Assembly: GCF_025151995.1 (NCBI RefSeq)
Contig: NZ_CP102290.1
Coordinates: forward strand, 2,790,001-2,854,000
From: Ruminococcus gauvreauii
Lineage (GTDB): Bacteria > Bacillota > Clostridia > Lachnospirales > Lachnospiraceae
Reading direction: 5' to 3'
DNA length: 64,000 bases
Shown: in pieces, positions 53,072 through 62,248 of the stretch
How positions within the stretch are numbered: the first letter of the stretch is position 1
Layout: each line of letters starts with the position of its first letter
Notes under the pieces: model-generated
Told to the model about the DNA's origin: nothing
What the model saw: only the letters and a program-made list of their open reading frames with translations
Databases searched by the model: none
Position numbers and translations under genes: made by a program

Positions 53072-53851
53072 ATGCAATTTTTTAGAGATACAAAAAAATA
53101 TGCCGGCTACGTCGTCCGGTCTGCAAAATCACAGCTGAAAGCAGAAGTAGCAAGCTCCTATCTGAACTGGATCTGGTGGATATTGGATCCACTGTGTTTT
53201 ATGCTGATTTATGCATTTATCTTTGGCGTGGTTTTTGACGGAAGGGAACCGTATTTTACGGCTTTTATTTTCGTCGGACTGACTGCATGGACTTTCTTTA
53301 ATAAATGTGTACAGGCCAGCGTCAGGATGGTAAAAAATAACAAATCAATTATTGACAAGGTGTATATGCCCAAGTACGTGCTGGCGTACACGAGGATGGG
53401 CGTTGATGCGTTTAAGATGCTGATTTCATTTGTTATCGTGGCGTGCATGATGGTGGTATACCGCGTGGATCTGACATGGAATATTCTCCTGGCAATTCCG
53501 CTGGTATTCCTGTTGATGGTTATTACCTTTGCTGTGATGACGGTCTTCATGCATCTGGGGGTTTTTGTGGAAGACATGAGCAACATAGTGAATATACTTC
53601 TTCGTCTCCTGTTCTATGTCACCGGTATCTTTTATTCGGTCAATACAAGGCTCCCGGCACCTTACGGGGAGTGGGCCTTAAAGCTGAATCCGGTTGCCTA
53701 TATTCTGGACGGGCTTCGAAAGTGTCTGCTGTATGGACAGACGCCGGATATGAGAATATTCGCGCTGTGGCTGGTGGCGGGGATTCTTGTCGCGGCGATT
53801 GGCGTTAAGATTATCTATCGATATGAAAATGGTTATGCAAAGGTGGTTTAG
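53072..53851 (+). CDS. tagG: ABC-2 type polymer exporter permease (TagG-like)
   Basis: 259 residues with six membrane helices and the ABC-2 signature of polysaccharide/teichoic acid exporters (RSAKSQLKAEVASSYLNWIWWILDPLCFMLIYAFIFG near the N-terminus, ALKLNPVAYILDGLRKCLL near the C-terminus). With the ATPase encoded 3 bases downstream it would export an undecaprenyl-linked polymer made in the cytoplasm. This fits the TagF-type genes around it. A Wzx-type flippase is also encoded near the right edge, so two export routes may exist. Confidence 0.9.
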   Translation: MQFFRDTKKYAGYVVRSAKSQLKAEVASSYLNWIWWILDPLCFMLIYAFIFGVVFDGREPYFTAFIFVGLTAWTFFNKCVQASVRMVKNNKSIIDKVYMPKYVLAYTRMGVDAFKMLISFVIVACMMVVYRVDLTWNILLAIPLVFLLMVITFAVMTVFMHLGVFVEDMSNIVNILLRLLFYVTGIFYSVNTRLPAPYGEWALKLNPVAYILDGLRKCLLYGQTPDMRIFALWLVAGILVAAIGVKIIYRYENGYAKVV

Positions 53852-53854
53852 GGT

Positions 53855-54589
53855 ATGCAGGAGCAGGAATATGCGATCGAGGTAAAGGATCTGCGGATCA
53901 GCTATCGCTGTCTGAAGTCCTTTTCTGTAAAGAAAAGTTTTTTTAAGCTGAAAAAAAGTAAGGCAGAGGTATTCGAGGCAGTCCGGGGAGTTTCTTTTAA
54001 AGTCCCTAAAGGTGATATCATGGGTATCGTCGGAAAGAATGGGAGCGGAAAATCTACGATGCTACGGGCGCTGGCCGGGATTTTCTCGGCTGATTCCGGC
54101 AGCATCGACCTTCATGGGTATTCAATCTCACTCCTGGCGATCGGAGTCGGATTTCAGAAGGCGCTGAGCGGCAGGGAGAATATCTATCTGTCAGGAATGC
54201 TGCTGGGATTTTCAGAAGACCAGGTAAAGGCAAAGGTGGGTGAAATCATCGAGTTTGCCGGACTTGGGAAGTTTATCGATATGCCGGTCAAAACATATTC
54301 AAGCGGTATGTACTCGAAGCTGGCATTTTCCATCACTGCGATACTGGAGACCGATATCATGCTGATTGATGAAGTTTTAAGTGTTGGAGATGCAAAGTTC
54401 AAAAAGAAAAGCTATCAGAAGATGAAAGAACTGATCATGGATAAGGACAGAACCGTTATCATTGTCTCGCACAGCTCGGATACTATTCGTGAGCTCTGCA
54501 CGAGCGTGCTGTGGCTGCACGAAGGCGAGGTCAAAATGTTGGGAGATCCGCAGGAAGTCATGGATAAATATGAAGAATTCATGCAATAG
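53855..54589 (+). CDS. tagH: ABC exporter ATPase (TagH-like)
   Basis: 244 residues. Walker A GIVGKNGSGKSTML, Q loop LAIGVGFQKALSGRENIYL, a signature in the exporter form (VKTYSSGMYSKLAFSI, where LSGGQ is replaced by YSSGM), Walker B DIMLIDEVLSVGD and the H loop IIVSHSS. This variant signature is the mark of TagH/Wzt-type ATPases. The long C-terminal polymer-binding domain of Wzt is absent, as is the extracellular SH3 extension of Bacillus TagH. Confidence 0.92.
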   Translation: MQEQEYAIEVKDLRISYRCLKSFSVKKSFFKLKKSKAEVFEAVRGVSFKVPKGDIMGIVGKNGSGKSTMLRALAGIFSADSGSIDLHGYSISLLAIGVGFQKALSGRENIYLSGMLLGFSEDQVKAKVGEIIEFAGLGKFIDMPVKTYSSGMYSKLAFSITAILETDIMLIDEVLSVGDAKFKKKSYQKMKELIMDKDRTVIIVSHSSDTIRELCTSVLWLHEGEVKMLGDPQEVMDKYEEFMQ

Positions 54590-54606
54590 GAAAAAATGGA
54601 GGAATC

Positions 54607-54999
54607 ATGAAGAGAGTGATTACGTACGGTACATTTGACCTGCTGCATTACGGGCATATCAATATTCTGAGACGGGCAAAACAGTTGGGAGATTACCTGA
54701 TCGTTGCGCTGTCGACGGATGAATTTAACTGGAATATGAAGCAGAAGAAGTGCTACTTTACTTATGAAGAGAGAAAACAGCTGCTTGAGGCAATCCGTTA
54801 TGTTGATCTTGTGATACCGGAGAAAAACTGGGAGCAAAAAGTGTCTGATGTGAAAGAATATCATATTGATACCTTTGTGATAGGAGATGACTGGAAAGGA
54901 AAATTTGATTTTCTGAAAGACTGCTGTGATGTTGTATATCTGCCGCGTACGCCTGAGATCTCAACGACTCAGATCAAATGTGATTTGAATAAAGAGTAA
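54607..54999 (+). CDS. tagD: Glycerol-3-phosphate cytidylyltransferase
   Basis: 130 residues, the length of TagD. Catalytic motifs GTFDLLHYGHINIL (HxGH) and RTPEISTTQIK (RTxGISTT-like) are present, and so is FVIGDDWKGKFD. It makes CDP-glycerol from CTP and glycerol 3-phosphate, the donor for the glycerophosphotransferases at 31152, 47725 and 50131. It follows tagH by 17 bases with a GGAGGA site. Confidence 0.95.
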   Translation: MKRVITYGTFDLLHYGHINILRRAKQLGDYLIVALSTDEFNWNMKQKKCYFTYEERKQLLEAIRYVDLVIPEKNWEQKVSDVKEYHIDTFVIGDDWKGKFDFLKDCCDVVYLPRTPEISTTQIKCDLNKE

Positions 55000-55242
55000 G
55001 CGGGGGGACATGATGTACTCCGGATTGTGTTTATGGAGAAAGATTTATTTTGTTTTAAGAGGTGGGTCATTGACATTCCGTTTTTATAAAAACGGTTTGA
55101 TTTGGTGCCCGCCTTTGGACGTTTAAGAGGTATGAGAGATGGTTACAGCTTGTAAAACCATGCTTTTCTGTGTATAGTATGGATAGAAGACAACGGGGAA
55201 ATTGATAATTTAAGGGTAACAGTTACATTTAAGGAGTGAATT
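55000..55242 (+). promoter_or_regulatory. Gap with palindrome and promoter of the Pce-like gene
   Basis: A perfect 18-base palindrome CCGTTTTTATAAAAACGG (55078-55095), followed by TTTGATTT, may end the tagD transcript or be an operator. A promoter follows: TTGTAA (55150-55155), 17-base spacer, TATAGT (55173-55178). AAGGAG lies 8 bases before the start codon. No gene is seen. Confidence 0.6.
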
Positions 55243-58200
55243 ATGTCACGCAGGATTAAATTTATGCTGAGTACAGTCGTCGTACTCTGCATTACATTTT
55301 GGGCATCTGCCAAAGTGGAGGCGGCTGCAAGAATTCATTATATCGCGCTGAAGGGATCTACGGATGCGATACTCTTGGAAGACAACGGTCGTTTTGGGAT
55401 TGTAGATTCCGGCGAGGACTGGGACTATCCGCAGGGTGATGATCTTAAGTATCCATATCGTACCGGCATCGTGACAGATCAGGGATTTGAACAGCAGGTG
55501 ATCTATTATATGAAGTCTGTAGGAGTGACATCGTCAAATCTGGATTTTTATATTGGAACACATGCACACAGCGATCATATAGGCAGCGGTGATGAGATCG
55601 TCAATTATTTCAAACCAAAGAAACTTTATCTAAAGAAATACTCAGACAGCAACCTGTCCGCTACCAACAAAAGATGGGACAATTCATATATTTATAACGG
55701 GCTGCTGGGGGCCGCCCGCGATAATAGGGTGACAGTGGTTCAGAACCTGACGGAGGGCATGCAGATAAAACTGGGCAGTCAGATGAAGCTTACACTGTAT
55801 AACACGGTGGTTCGCAAAAAGATACCGGATGAGAATTCCAATTCCATTATCATCAAAGTAAATGCCTGCGGAAGAACTACCGTGCTGACGGGAGATGCAG
55901 TTCCGGAAGTCGTAAGATGGCTGCTGAACAATAAAAAACTGGGGAACACTGATATTCTGAAACTCCCCCATCACGGATACAGGCAGAATAATCCGGACGA
56001 TATTCTGAAAAAATTCGCACCCGGGACTGCCGTGGTTACGGGGCCGGTATCGAATATGGACAGCGGTACTCAGAATCTGCTGCGCAGTATGGGAACTGAT
56101 GTGAAAAGCACCTGTTCGACGGCACAGGCGGCGATTGTTTCGCAGTTTACAGCTGCGGGATATACATGCTCCGCGAAAAGCATCAAAGGCGGCTGGTTTA
56201 CGTATGATGGCGGACGGTATTACATGGATACGGCAGGGCGCCCGGCAGTCGGCTGGAAGAAAATATCCGGCAAGTGGTATTATTTTGACAAGACAGGTAA
56301 GGCTAAAACTGGCTGGATAAAATATAAGGGGAACTATTATTTTCTTAACCGCAAAGACACTGCGTATTACAGGCAGGGCGCTATGCTGACAGACTGGAAA
56401 GTGATCGATGGAAAGACGTATTATTTTAAAAAGGACAGCGGTGAGATGCTGACAGGCTGGCAGACGATCGGAGGAAAAATATTCTATCTGAAAGAAAGCG
56501 GAGCGGGAGGCGACTGCGGTCAGGTTATGAAGGGATGGCAGGTGTATAAGGGACGTACCTACTATCTGCAGATGGCGGGAGAAAAAGGCACCGCGGGCCG
56601 GATGCTGACAGGGTGGCTGAATATCGGCGGCAAAATGTTCTATCTCAACAGGACCGGCAATGTCAGCTGGACTAAGGGAATGCTGCTGACAGGCTGGCAG
56701 ACGATCGGCGGAAAATCGTATTATCTGAATCCTTCAGGGACAGCCGGGGTACGGGGATGTGCCGCCGCCGGATGGCTGACGTTAAACGGTAAGACGTATT
56801 ACCTGAATCCGTCGGGAGAGGCCGGAGTCAAAGGGACACTGCTGACAGGCTGGCAGACGGTCGGCAACGAACAGTATTACTTCATTAAGGGAGGAACTGT
56901 CGGAGGGATCAGAGGAAAGATGCTGCTGGGGTGGCAGACGATTGGTGCACATGAGTATTACCTGGAGCCTTCGGGAACAGCCGGTGTACTCGGTAAGGCT
57001 GCGAAAGGGTTCCGCACGATTGACGGAAATACTTACTATTTCCAGGTGGCCGGGGGCCCCGGGGCAGCCGGCAGACAGATCAAAGGCAGCATTCAGACCT
57101 GGGACGACTATGTATATACATTCCACAGTCAGACAGGAGCTCTTTTTGACATTACGGGTGTGACCACGGACGTGAGCAGCAGCGGGGCACAGGAACAGTC
57201 CATGCTGCAGTACAATGCGGTGAAATCCGGGGAATATGGCATAGCGTCGGCTGCCTTTAAACTGAAATCACAGCCGGCGGCCGGAAACCTGGAGTACCGG
57301 ACCTGCCAGAGAGAAGCAGGATGGGATACATCGGCAGACGGAACCTGGAAGAAAAACGGAGAGATGAGCGGTATATCCGGAATAAACGGAGGCGGGATCC
57401 AGGCGATCGAGATGCGGCTGACCGGAGCGCTCAAAGATCAGTATGACCTGTACTATCAGGTGTATGTTGTCGATTACGGCTGGCTTGGATGGGCAGTAAA
57501 CGGCGGAACCGCGGGCGTTCAGACGAGCGGTTCCGGGAAGGCGGTCGGTGAGATCGGGGCTGTCCATATCCAGCTTCGCCCGAAGAATTCCGCATATGGT
57601 TCACCGGGAGACGGAGAAAGCCCGATCCTCGGGATTGAACTGCCTGACCGAACCGGTCTTTGGGCGGCGGCGGATGATGCCCGGACAGTGCTGGACGGAA
57701 ATGAATCCGATTACAGCATTCCCTCATGGCAGGCGCTGACGGAGGCATACCTGAAGGCGCAGGAAGTGCTTGAGAATTATGTGCAGGCGGGTCAGGATGC
57801 GCTGGATGACGCAGAATCTTCGCTCAGAAGCGCACTTGACAGTCTGGTGAGGGCACCGGATGTCTCGGGGCTGGCCGCGAAGAAGGCGCTGAAAGAGACC
57901 CGGTATCCGAATAATGATGAGACTGCAGCCCTGTATACGGAGGAATCCTGGGAGACATTGCAGCATGCATATGATGATGCAAAAGTGATTCTGGAGAATT
58001 ACCGGGATGGTTATACCCAGGCGGAGACTGATGCCGCGGAGGCGGCGCTTGCTGCGGCGATGGAGCAGATGCAGCCTGCACAGGAAGAGATTCCCAAACC
58101 GGAGGCGAGTCCATCTCCGGAGGAATCGCCGGAACCAGAGAACTCTGTGACGCCGGAGGAGACACCGGAACAAATGCCGGACCCGGTGCCGGTGGAGACA

Positions 58201-58254
58201 GAGACGGCTTTCGGGGAACAGGGACCGGTGATGACAGAACCGCAGACAGAGTAA
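55243..58254 (+). CDS. Pce-like phosphocholine esterase with choline-binding repeats, ChW and FIVAR domains
   Basis: 1003 residues, secreted (signal peptide to about residue 28, VEAAA). The metallo-beta-lactamase domain (about 29-300) closely follows pneumococcal Pce/CbpE: TDAILLEDNGRFGIVDSGED, metal ligands in THAHSDH (His107, His109, Asp111, His112), Asp218, His243, and LYLKKYSDS and RWDNSYIYN. Pce removes phosphocholine from teichoic acids. CW_binding_1 repeats follow (about 310-640), then a ChW-type region with YYQVYVVDYGWLGWAVNGG (about 640-790), two FIVAR-like helical domains (about 805-945) and a Pro/Glu-rich tail without LPXTG. Pce has no ChW or FIVAR part, so this protein is longer. 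First gene of the operon with both licD genes. Confidence 0.85.
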   Translation: MSRRIKFMLSTVVVLCITFWASAKVEAAARIHYIALKGSTDAILLEDNGRFGIVDSGEDWDYPQGDDLKYPYRTGIVTDQGFEQQVIYYMKSVGVTSSNLDFYIGTHAHSDHIGSGDEIVNYFKPKKLYLKKYSDSNLSATNKRWDNSYIYNGLLGAARDNRVTVVQNLTEGMQIKLGSQMKLTLYNTVVRKKIPDENSNSIIIKVNACGRTTVLTGDAVPEVVRWLLNNKKLGNTDILKLPHHGYRQNNPDDILKKFAPGTAVVTGPVSNMDSGTQNLLRSMGTDVKSTCSTAQAAIVSQFTAAGYTCSAKSIKGGWFTYDGGRYYMDTAGRPAVGWKKISGKWYYFDKTGKAKTGWIKYKGNYYFLNRKDTAYYRQGAMLTDWKVIDGKTYYFKKDSGEMLTGWQTIGGKIFYLKESGAGGDCGQVMKGWQVYKGRTYYLQMAGEKGTAGRMLTGWLNIGGKMFYLNRTGNVSWTKGMLLTGWQTIGGKSYYLNPSGTAGVRGCAAAGWLTLNGKTYYLNPSGEAGVKGTLLTGWQTVGNEQYYFIKGGTVGGIRGKMLLGWQTIGAHEYYLEPSGTAGVLGKAAKGFRTIDGNTYYFQVAGGPGAAGRQIKGSIQTWDDYVYTFHSQTGALFDITGVTTDVSSSGAQEQSMLQYNAVKSGEYGIASAAFKLKSQPAAGNLEYRTCQREAGWDTSADGTWKKNGEMSGISGINGGGIQAIEMRLTGALKDQYDLYYQVYVVDYGWLGWAVNGGTAGVQTSGSGKAVGEIGAVHIQLRPKNSAYGSPGDGESPILGIELPDRTGLWAAADDARTVLDGNESDYSIPSWQALTEAYLKAQEVLENYVQAGQDALDDAESSLRSALDSLVRAPDVSGLAAKKALKETRYPNNDETAALYTEESWETLQHAYDDAKVILENYRDGYTQAETDAAEAALAAAMEQMQPAQEEIPKPEASPSPEESPEPENSVTPEETPEQMPDPVPVETETAFGEQGPVMTEPQTE

Positions 58255-58281
58255 CAAAAACAGATCATAAAGGTGGGAAAC

Positions 58282-59559
58282 ATGAAAAACAAAAAAACTT
58301 ACAGTATCATCCTGGCATTGCTGGTATGCATGCTGTTTACACAGACGGCGTGGGCAGAAGTTCATAATGATGAGAAATACACAGTTAAGACAAACGAGAC
58401 AAAGGGATGGCCGCAGGGGGCGGATACATACTCGGAGACGGCGGTCCTGATGGATGCGAAGACAGGGGAAGTACTGTTTGACAAGGGTAAGGATGAGACC
58501 AGATATCCGGCCAGCATTACGAAGATCATGACAACTCTGCTGGCGCTGGAACACTGTAAGCTGGACGAGCAGGTCACGTTTACGGAATCAGGGCTTGCGA
58601 GGATGGCGGAGGGCAGCAATATCAACATGCAGGTCGGCGAGGTCCTGACGATGGAACAGTGTCTGTATGCTGTCATGATACGGTCGGCTAATGAAGTCGC
58701 AGCCCAGGTGGCGGAACACGTCGCGGGAAGTCAGGAAGCGTTTGCACAGATGATGAATGAGAGAGCGCAGGAGCTGGGCTGCACGAACACCCATTTCAAT
58801 AATCCGAGCGGACTTCCGGACGAGAACCACTGGACGACAGCAAACGATATGGCGCTGATCTTCAGAGAGGCTTTAAAAAATGAGGAATTTGTAAAGATCA
58901 TCGGCACGCTGGAATATACGATTCCGCCCACTAACCTCAATCCTGAGGCGCGCACGGTATCCAGCCATCACGCCATGATCGTTCCCACGGCGCCTGAGTA
59001 TTATGAGGGGTGTATCGGGGGTAAGACGGGAGTAACAGACCTGTCCAAAAACACACTTGTGACTGCGGCGGAGCGTGACGGTATCCGGCTGATCGCCGTT
59101 GTGATGCGGGCGGACCCGGGACAGGTGTGTGCAGATACGAAAGCCCTTTTTGACTATGGATTCGGGAATTTTGAAGAGCTTGAGGTGCAGGGAGGAGAAC
59201 TTCTTGTGCCGAAGGGAGTGACGGAAAGCGATCTCACGGAAACGTCCGTGGATATCGAGGACGGAGTGTTCCGGACGTACACGTACAATGACTATACCGT
59301 GGGAACCGTGACCGTTTCACAGGAAGAACTCGATGCAGCTAAAGAGGCTGATCAGGAAGAGAAGGAAGAGCCGCAGGCCGTGACGAAAGAACCGGCGCCG
59401 GTAACTGAGGGCGCACCAAAAAATCAGGATGAGAGTGTGAACGGCACTTACCGGATCATCATCATCGTCCTCGGAGCGCTGATCGCGGCTGCCCTGCTGC
59501 TGATCATCGTGAAGGCAGCTGCCAGACGGAAGAAGAGAAAGAGAAGAAAAAAGAGGTAA
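58282..59559 (+). CDS. D-alanyl-D-alanine carboxypeptidase (DacF/S11 family)
   Basis: 425 residues from ATG 58282, with AAAGGTGGG upstream. Signal peptide ends near TAWAE. Penicillin-binding motifs: Ser78-x-x-Lys81 (PASITKIM), Ser135-x-Asn137 (RSANEV) and Lys248-Thr-Gly (GGKTGVT). A C-terminal PBP5-like region (to about 360), an acidic linker and a C-terminal membrane anchor (IIIIVLGALIAAALLLIIVKA) followed by a strongly basic tail. It trims the last D-Ala from stem pentapeptides, which makes the tetrapeptide substrates used by L,D-transpeptidases such as the two encoded at 35-40 kb. Ends 4 bases before the TarI-like gene. Confidence 0.93.
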   Translation: MKNKKTYSIILALLVCMLFTQTAWAEVHNDEKYTVKTNETKGWPQGADTYSETAVLMDAKTGEVLFDKGKDETRYPASITKIMTTLLALEHCKLDEQVTFTESGLARMAEGSNINMQVGEVLTMEQCLYAVMIRSANEVAAQVAEHVAGSQEAFAQMMNERAQELGCTNTHFNNPSGLPDENHWTTANDMALIFREALKNEEFVKIIGTLEYTIPPTNLNPEARTVSSHHAMIVPTAPEYYEGCIGGKTGVTDLSKNTLVTAAERDGIRLIAVVMRADPGQVCADTKALFDYGFGNFEELEVQGGELLVPKGVTESDLTETSVDIEDGVFRTYTYNDYTVGTVTVSQEELDAAKEADQEEKEEPQAVTKEPAPVTEGAPKNQDESVNGTYRIIIIVLGALIAAALLLIIVKAAARRKKRKRRKKR

Positions 59560-59563
59560 TAAC

Positions 59564-60280
59564 ATGAATGTTGCGCTGATCATTGCCGGCGGGAGCGGGC
59601 ACAGGATGAACCAGGATATCCCGAAACAATTCATCAATATCTATGACCGTCCGGTGATCGTCTATACACTGGAGGCGTTTCAAAAGCATGAGGAGATCGA
59701 TGCCATCGAGGTCGTCTGCCTGGACGGCTGGCACGATGTGCTGAGAGCCTATGCGAATCAGTTCAATATCACGAAGCTCAGGTGGATAACTTCCGGAGGG
59801 GCAACCGGACAGGAATCGATCCGCAACGGGGTGGAGTATCTGAGGAATGACTGTGCCGATGATGACATCATCATCGTCCATGACGGGATACGGCCGCTGG
59901 TTGATGTCAGCGTATTATCGGATGTGATCGCCGTGTGCCGCCAGAAGGGCAATGCGGTGACTGCGATGCCGTACAATGAACAGATTTTTAAGATCAGGGA
60001 TGAGGATTCCACCTGTGAATATATTCCGAGGGAAACGCTGCGAAGAGTGGCGACTCCGCAGGCCTATCGGTACGGGAAGCTTCGGTGGGCGTATGAGAAG
60101 GCGTTTACAGAGAAAATCGGAATCTACGGGTCCGCCTACACGAACACGATGATGGTTGATCTCGGAGAGACGCTGTATTTTGCAAAAGGATCTGACCGCA
60201 ATATCAAACTGACGACGAAGGATGACCTGGAGCTTTTCAAGGCGTATCTGAAACTGGAAGAAAACACCTGGCTGAAGTAG
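59564..60280 (+). CDS. IspD/TarI-type cytidylyltransferase
   Basis: 238 residues. IspD-fold signature ALIIAGGSGHRMNQDIPKQF with the catalytic Lys, and VHDGIRPLVD. The family includes IspD of isoprenoid synthesis and TarI/Bcs1, which makes CDP-ribitol for teichoic acid or capsule. Lying in a licD operon with LicD and flippase genes argues for a surface role. No ribulose-5-phosphate reductase (TarJ) gene is adjacent; instead an extended SDR protein follows by 3 bases. Assignment to CDP-ribitol or another CDP-polyol is not certain. Confidence 0.85.
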   Translation: MNVALIIAGGSGHRMNQDIPKQFINIYDRPVIVYTLEAFQKHEEIDAIEVVCLDGWHDVLRAYANQFNITKLRWITSGGATGQESIRNGVEYLRNDCADDDIIIVHDGIRPLVDVSVLSDVIAVCRQKGNAVTAMPYNEQIFKIRDEDSTCEYIPRETLRRVATPQAYRYGKLRWAYEKAFTEKIGIYGSAYTNTMMVDLGETLYFAKGSDRNIKLTTKDDLELFKAYLKLEENTWLK

Positions 60281-60283
60281 GGT

Positions 60284-61399
60284 ATGAGTATGATAGAATA
60301 TGAACAGTATAACAGTGATGTGAAAACAGTGTCCAGGCTTGCTCTTCCCTGGGAAAAGCTGAGGAAAAAAGAGCTGCTGATCACCGGAGCTACGGGTCTG
60401 ATCGGGTCGTTTCTCATCGATGTTTTGATGGAACGGAACAGGGCATATGCCAACGAGATCAATATCCGGGCTGCCGGGAGAAACCCTGAGAAGGCCAGGA
60501 GTCGTTTCGGGGACCAGGGAATTGTCATGGAAAATGAAAGAGCCGGCGATTTTGGCCGGCTGTTTTTCAAACAGTGGGATGTGACCATGCCGCTATCTGA
60601 GGATGAGCCGGCATACGATTATATCATTCACGGGGCGAGCAATACACACCCCAGGGCATACGCGGGGGACCCGGTGGGGACGATCACGGGAAACGTCACA
60701 GGACTGCTGAATCTGATGGAACACGCCAGGAAAAAACGTCCGCAGAGAGTGCTGCTGATGTCAAGCGTCGAAATCTATGGGGAAAATGTGCAGGCAGTCC
60801 CGGCATTTGAGGAAGGCGATCTCGGATACATTGACTGCAATACGGTGCGCGCCGGCTATCCTGAGAGCAAGAGGCTCTGTGAGAGCATCTGCCAGGCTTA
60901 CGCCGCGCAGTATCAGGTGGAGTTTGTCACGGGGCGGTTCAGCCGCGTGTACGGACCGACTATGCAGGCGGACGACAGCAAGGCGCTGGCGCAGTTTATC
61001 AGAGACGCGGTGAACAGCAGAGATATTGTGCTCAAAAGTGAGGGAAAGCAGCTGTATTCCTATACGTATGTGGCGGATGCAGTATCGGCGCTGCTGTTTT
61101 TGCTGCTGAAGGGAAGAGCCTGTGAGGCTTATAATATTGCGGACCCCCGGTCTGATCTGACACTGAAAGAGCTTGCCGGTCTGCTGGCGGGGTTAGCAGG
61201 GACGAGGGTGGTCTATGAACTGCCGGATGAACAGGAACGTGCAGGCTATTCGACGGCGACCCATGCAGTGCTGAATGCAGCGAAACTAAAAAGCCTGGGC
61301 TGGGACGCGAAGTTTCCGATAGAGACGGGTCTGGCGCACACGGTGGAGATACTGAAGGATGCAGCGGGGCCGCACAGAGATAATAACGGGGAAGAATGA
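60284..61399 (+). CDS. NAD-dependent epimerase/dehydratase (extended SDR)
   Basis: 371 residues. Rossmann motif ITGATGLIGSFL, SSVEIYGENV (Ser of the triad), the catalytic Tyr-x3-Lys in YPESKRLCE, and later RFSRVYGP and YTYVADAVSALL. It belongs to the UDP-sugar 4-epimerase/dehydratase/UDP-glucuronate decarboxylase group; the substrate is not deducible. An IspD-type protein next to an SDR is known from CDP-ribitol enzymes (Bcs1), but those use a short-chain reductase, not this extended type. Overlaps the first licD gene by 4 bases. Confidence 0.88.
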   Translation: MSMIEYEQYNSDVKTVSRLALPWEKLRKKELLITGATGLIGSFLIDVLMERNRAYANEINIRAAGRNPEKARSRFGDQGIVMENERAGDFGRLFFKQWDVTMPLSEDEPAYDYIIHGASNTHPRAYAGDPVGTITGNVTGLLNLMEHARKKRPQRVLLMSSVEIYGENVQAVPAFEEGDLGYIDCNTVRAGYPESKRLCESICQAYAAQYQVEFVTGRFSRVYGPTMQADDSKALAQFIRDAVNSRDIVLKSEGKQLYSYTYVADAVSALLFLLLKGRACEAYNIADPRSDLTLKELAGLLAGLAGTRVVYELPDEQERAGYSTATHAVLNAAKLKSLGWDAKFPIETGLAHTVEILKDAAGPHRDNNGEE

Positions 61400-62244
61400 T
61401 GATTCAATACACGGAAGAAGATTACCGGAAAATCAGGAAATACAGTATGGAAACACTCAAGGAGTTTATCCGGATATGTGCGAAACATGAACTTACGTAT
61501 TTTGCAATATCGGGTACGGCCATCGGCGCCGTCCGCCATCAGGGCTTTATCCCGTGGGATGATGATATGGATGTCGGGATGCTCAGGGAGGATTATGACC
61601 GTTTCGTTGCGATAGCGAAGGTTGAGATGGATGAAAAATATGAACTCTACAGCGCGCCTCTTCAGAAGCGGGTGCAGGGATTTTATCTGCAGATGTTTCC
61701 GAAGGGCTCTGTCTTTATGACGAAATGGAACCAGAGATGGCCGCTGCATCCCGGGATCAAGCTCGATATTTTCCCGTACGACAACGTCCCGGCGTCGGGC
61801 AGGAAACGCGCCGGGCTGTACCGTTCGCTCCGTTTCTGGAACCGGCTGTACATTATCAAAAATACGGGCGTACCGTATTTTGAGGGAAACGGGCTGAAAG
61901 TGAAACTGGTCAGAGCTGCCTGCCGTCTCGGCTATTACATAATGAAACCGGGTCCGTCGGTGGACAGGATCGTTTCAAGATATGAGGAACTGATGCAAAA
62001 GTATGCAGGTACCTCCGGATATTATACGATACTGGATGACATGAATCCGGATCTCTGGGTGATCAAAAAAGACGAGCTGTTTCCGCTGAGGCGGGAGCGG
62101 TTTGAAGACGTCTGGATTAATCTGCCCGCGGAAAATGATGCCATGCTGCGCCGGCAGTACGGGGACTATATGCAGCTTCCGCCGGAAGACGAACGCGGGG
62201 GTCATGAGATCGTAAAACTGGTGTTTCCAGAAGAACAGGAGTGA
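61396..62244 (+). CDS. LicD-family phosphocholine transferase (1)
   Basis: 282 residues. The LicD signature is complete: FAISGTAIGAVRHQGFIPWDDD and MDVGM, with further Asp-rich metal sites, and LDIFPYDNVP. LicD enzymes move phosphocholine from CDP-choline to sugars of teichoic acid or lipopolysaccharide. In pneumococcus two, LicD1 and LicD2, act on different GalNAc residues; here two are also paired. The ATGA overlap with the epimerase gene indicates coupling. Confidence 0.92.
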   Translation: MMIQYTEEDYRKIRKYSMETLKEFIRICAKHELTYFAISGTAIGAVRHQGFIPWDDDMDVGMLREDYDRFVAIAKVEMDEKYELYSAPLQKRVQGFYLQMFPKGSVFMTKWNQRWPLHPGIKLDIFPYDNVPASGRKRAGLYRSLRFWNRLYIIKNTGVPYFEGNGLKVKLVRAACRLGYYIMKPGPSVDRIVSRYEELMQKYAGTSGYYTILDDMNPDLWVIKKDELFPLRRERFEDVWINLPAENDAMLRRQYGDYMQLPPEDERGGHEIVKLVFPEEQE

Positions 62245-62248
62245 TAAG

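Noticed and set aside
53902..54586. Minus-strand frames opposite tagH
   Set aside because: All ABC ATPase motifs lie on the plus strand; the antisense frames show no domain.
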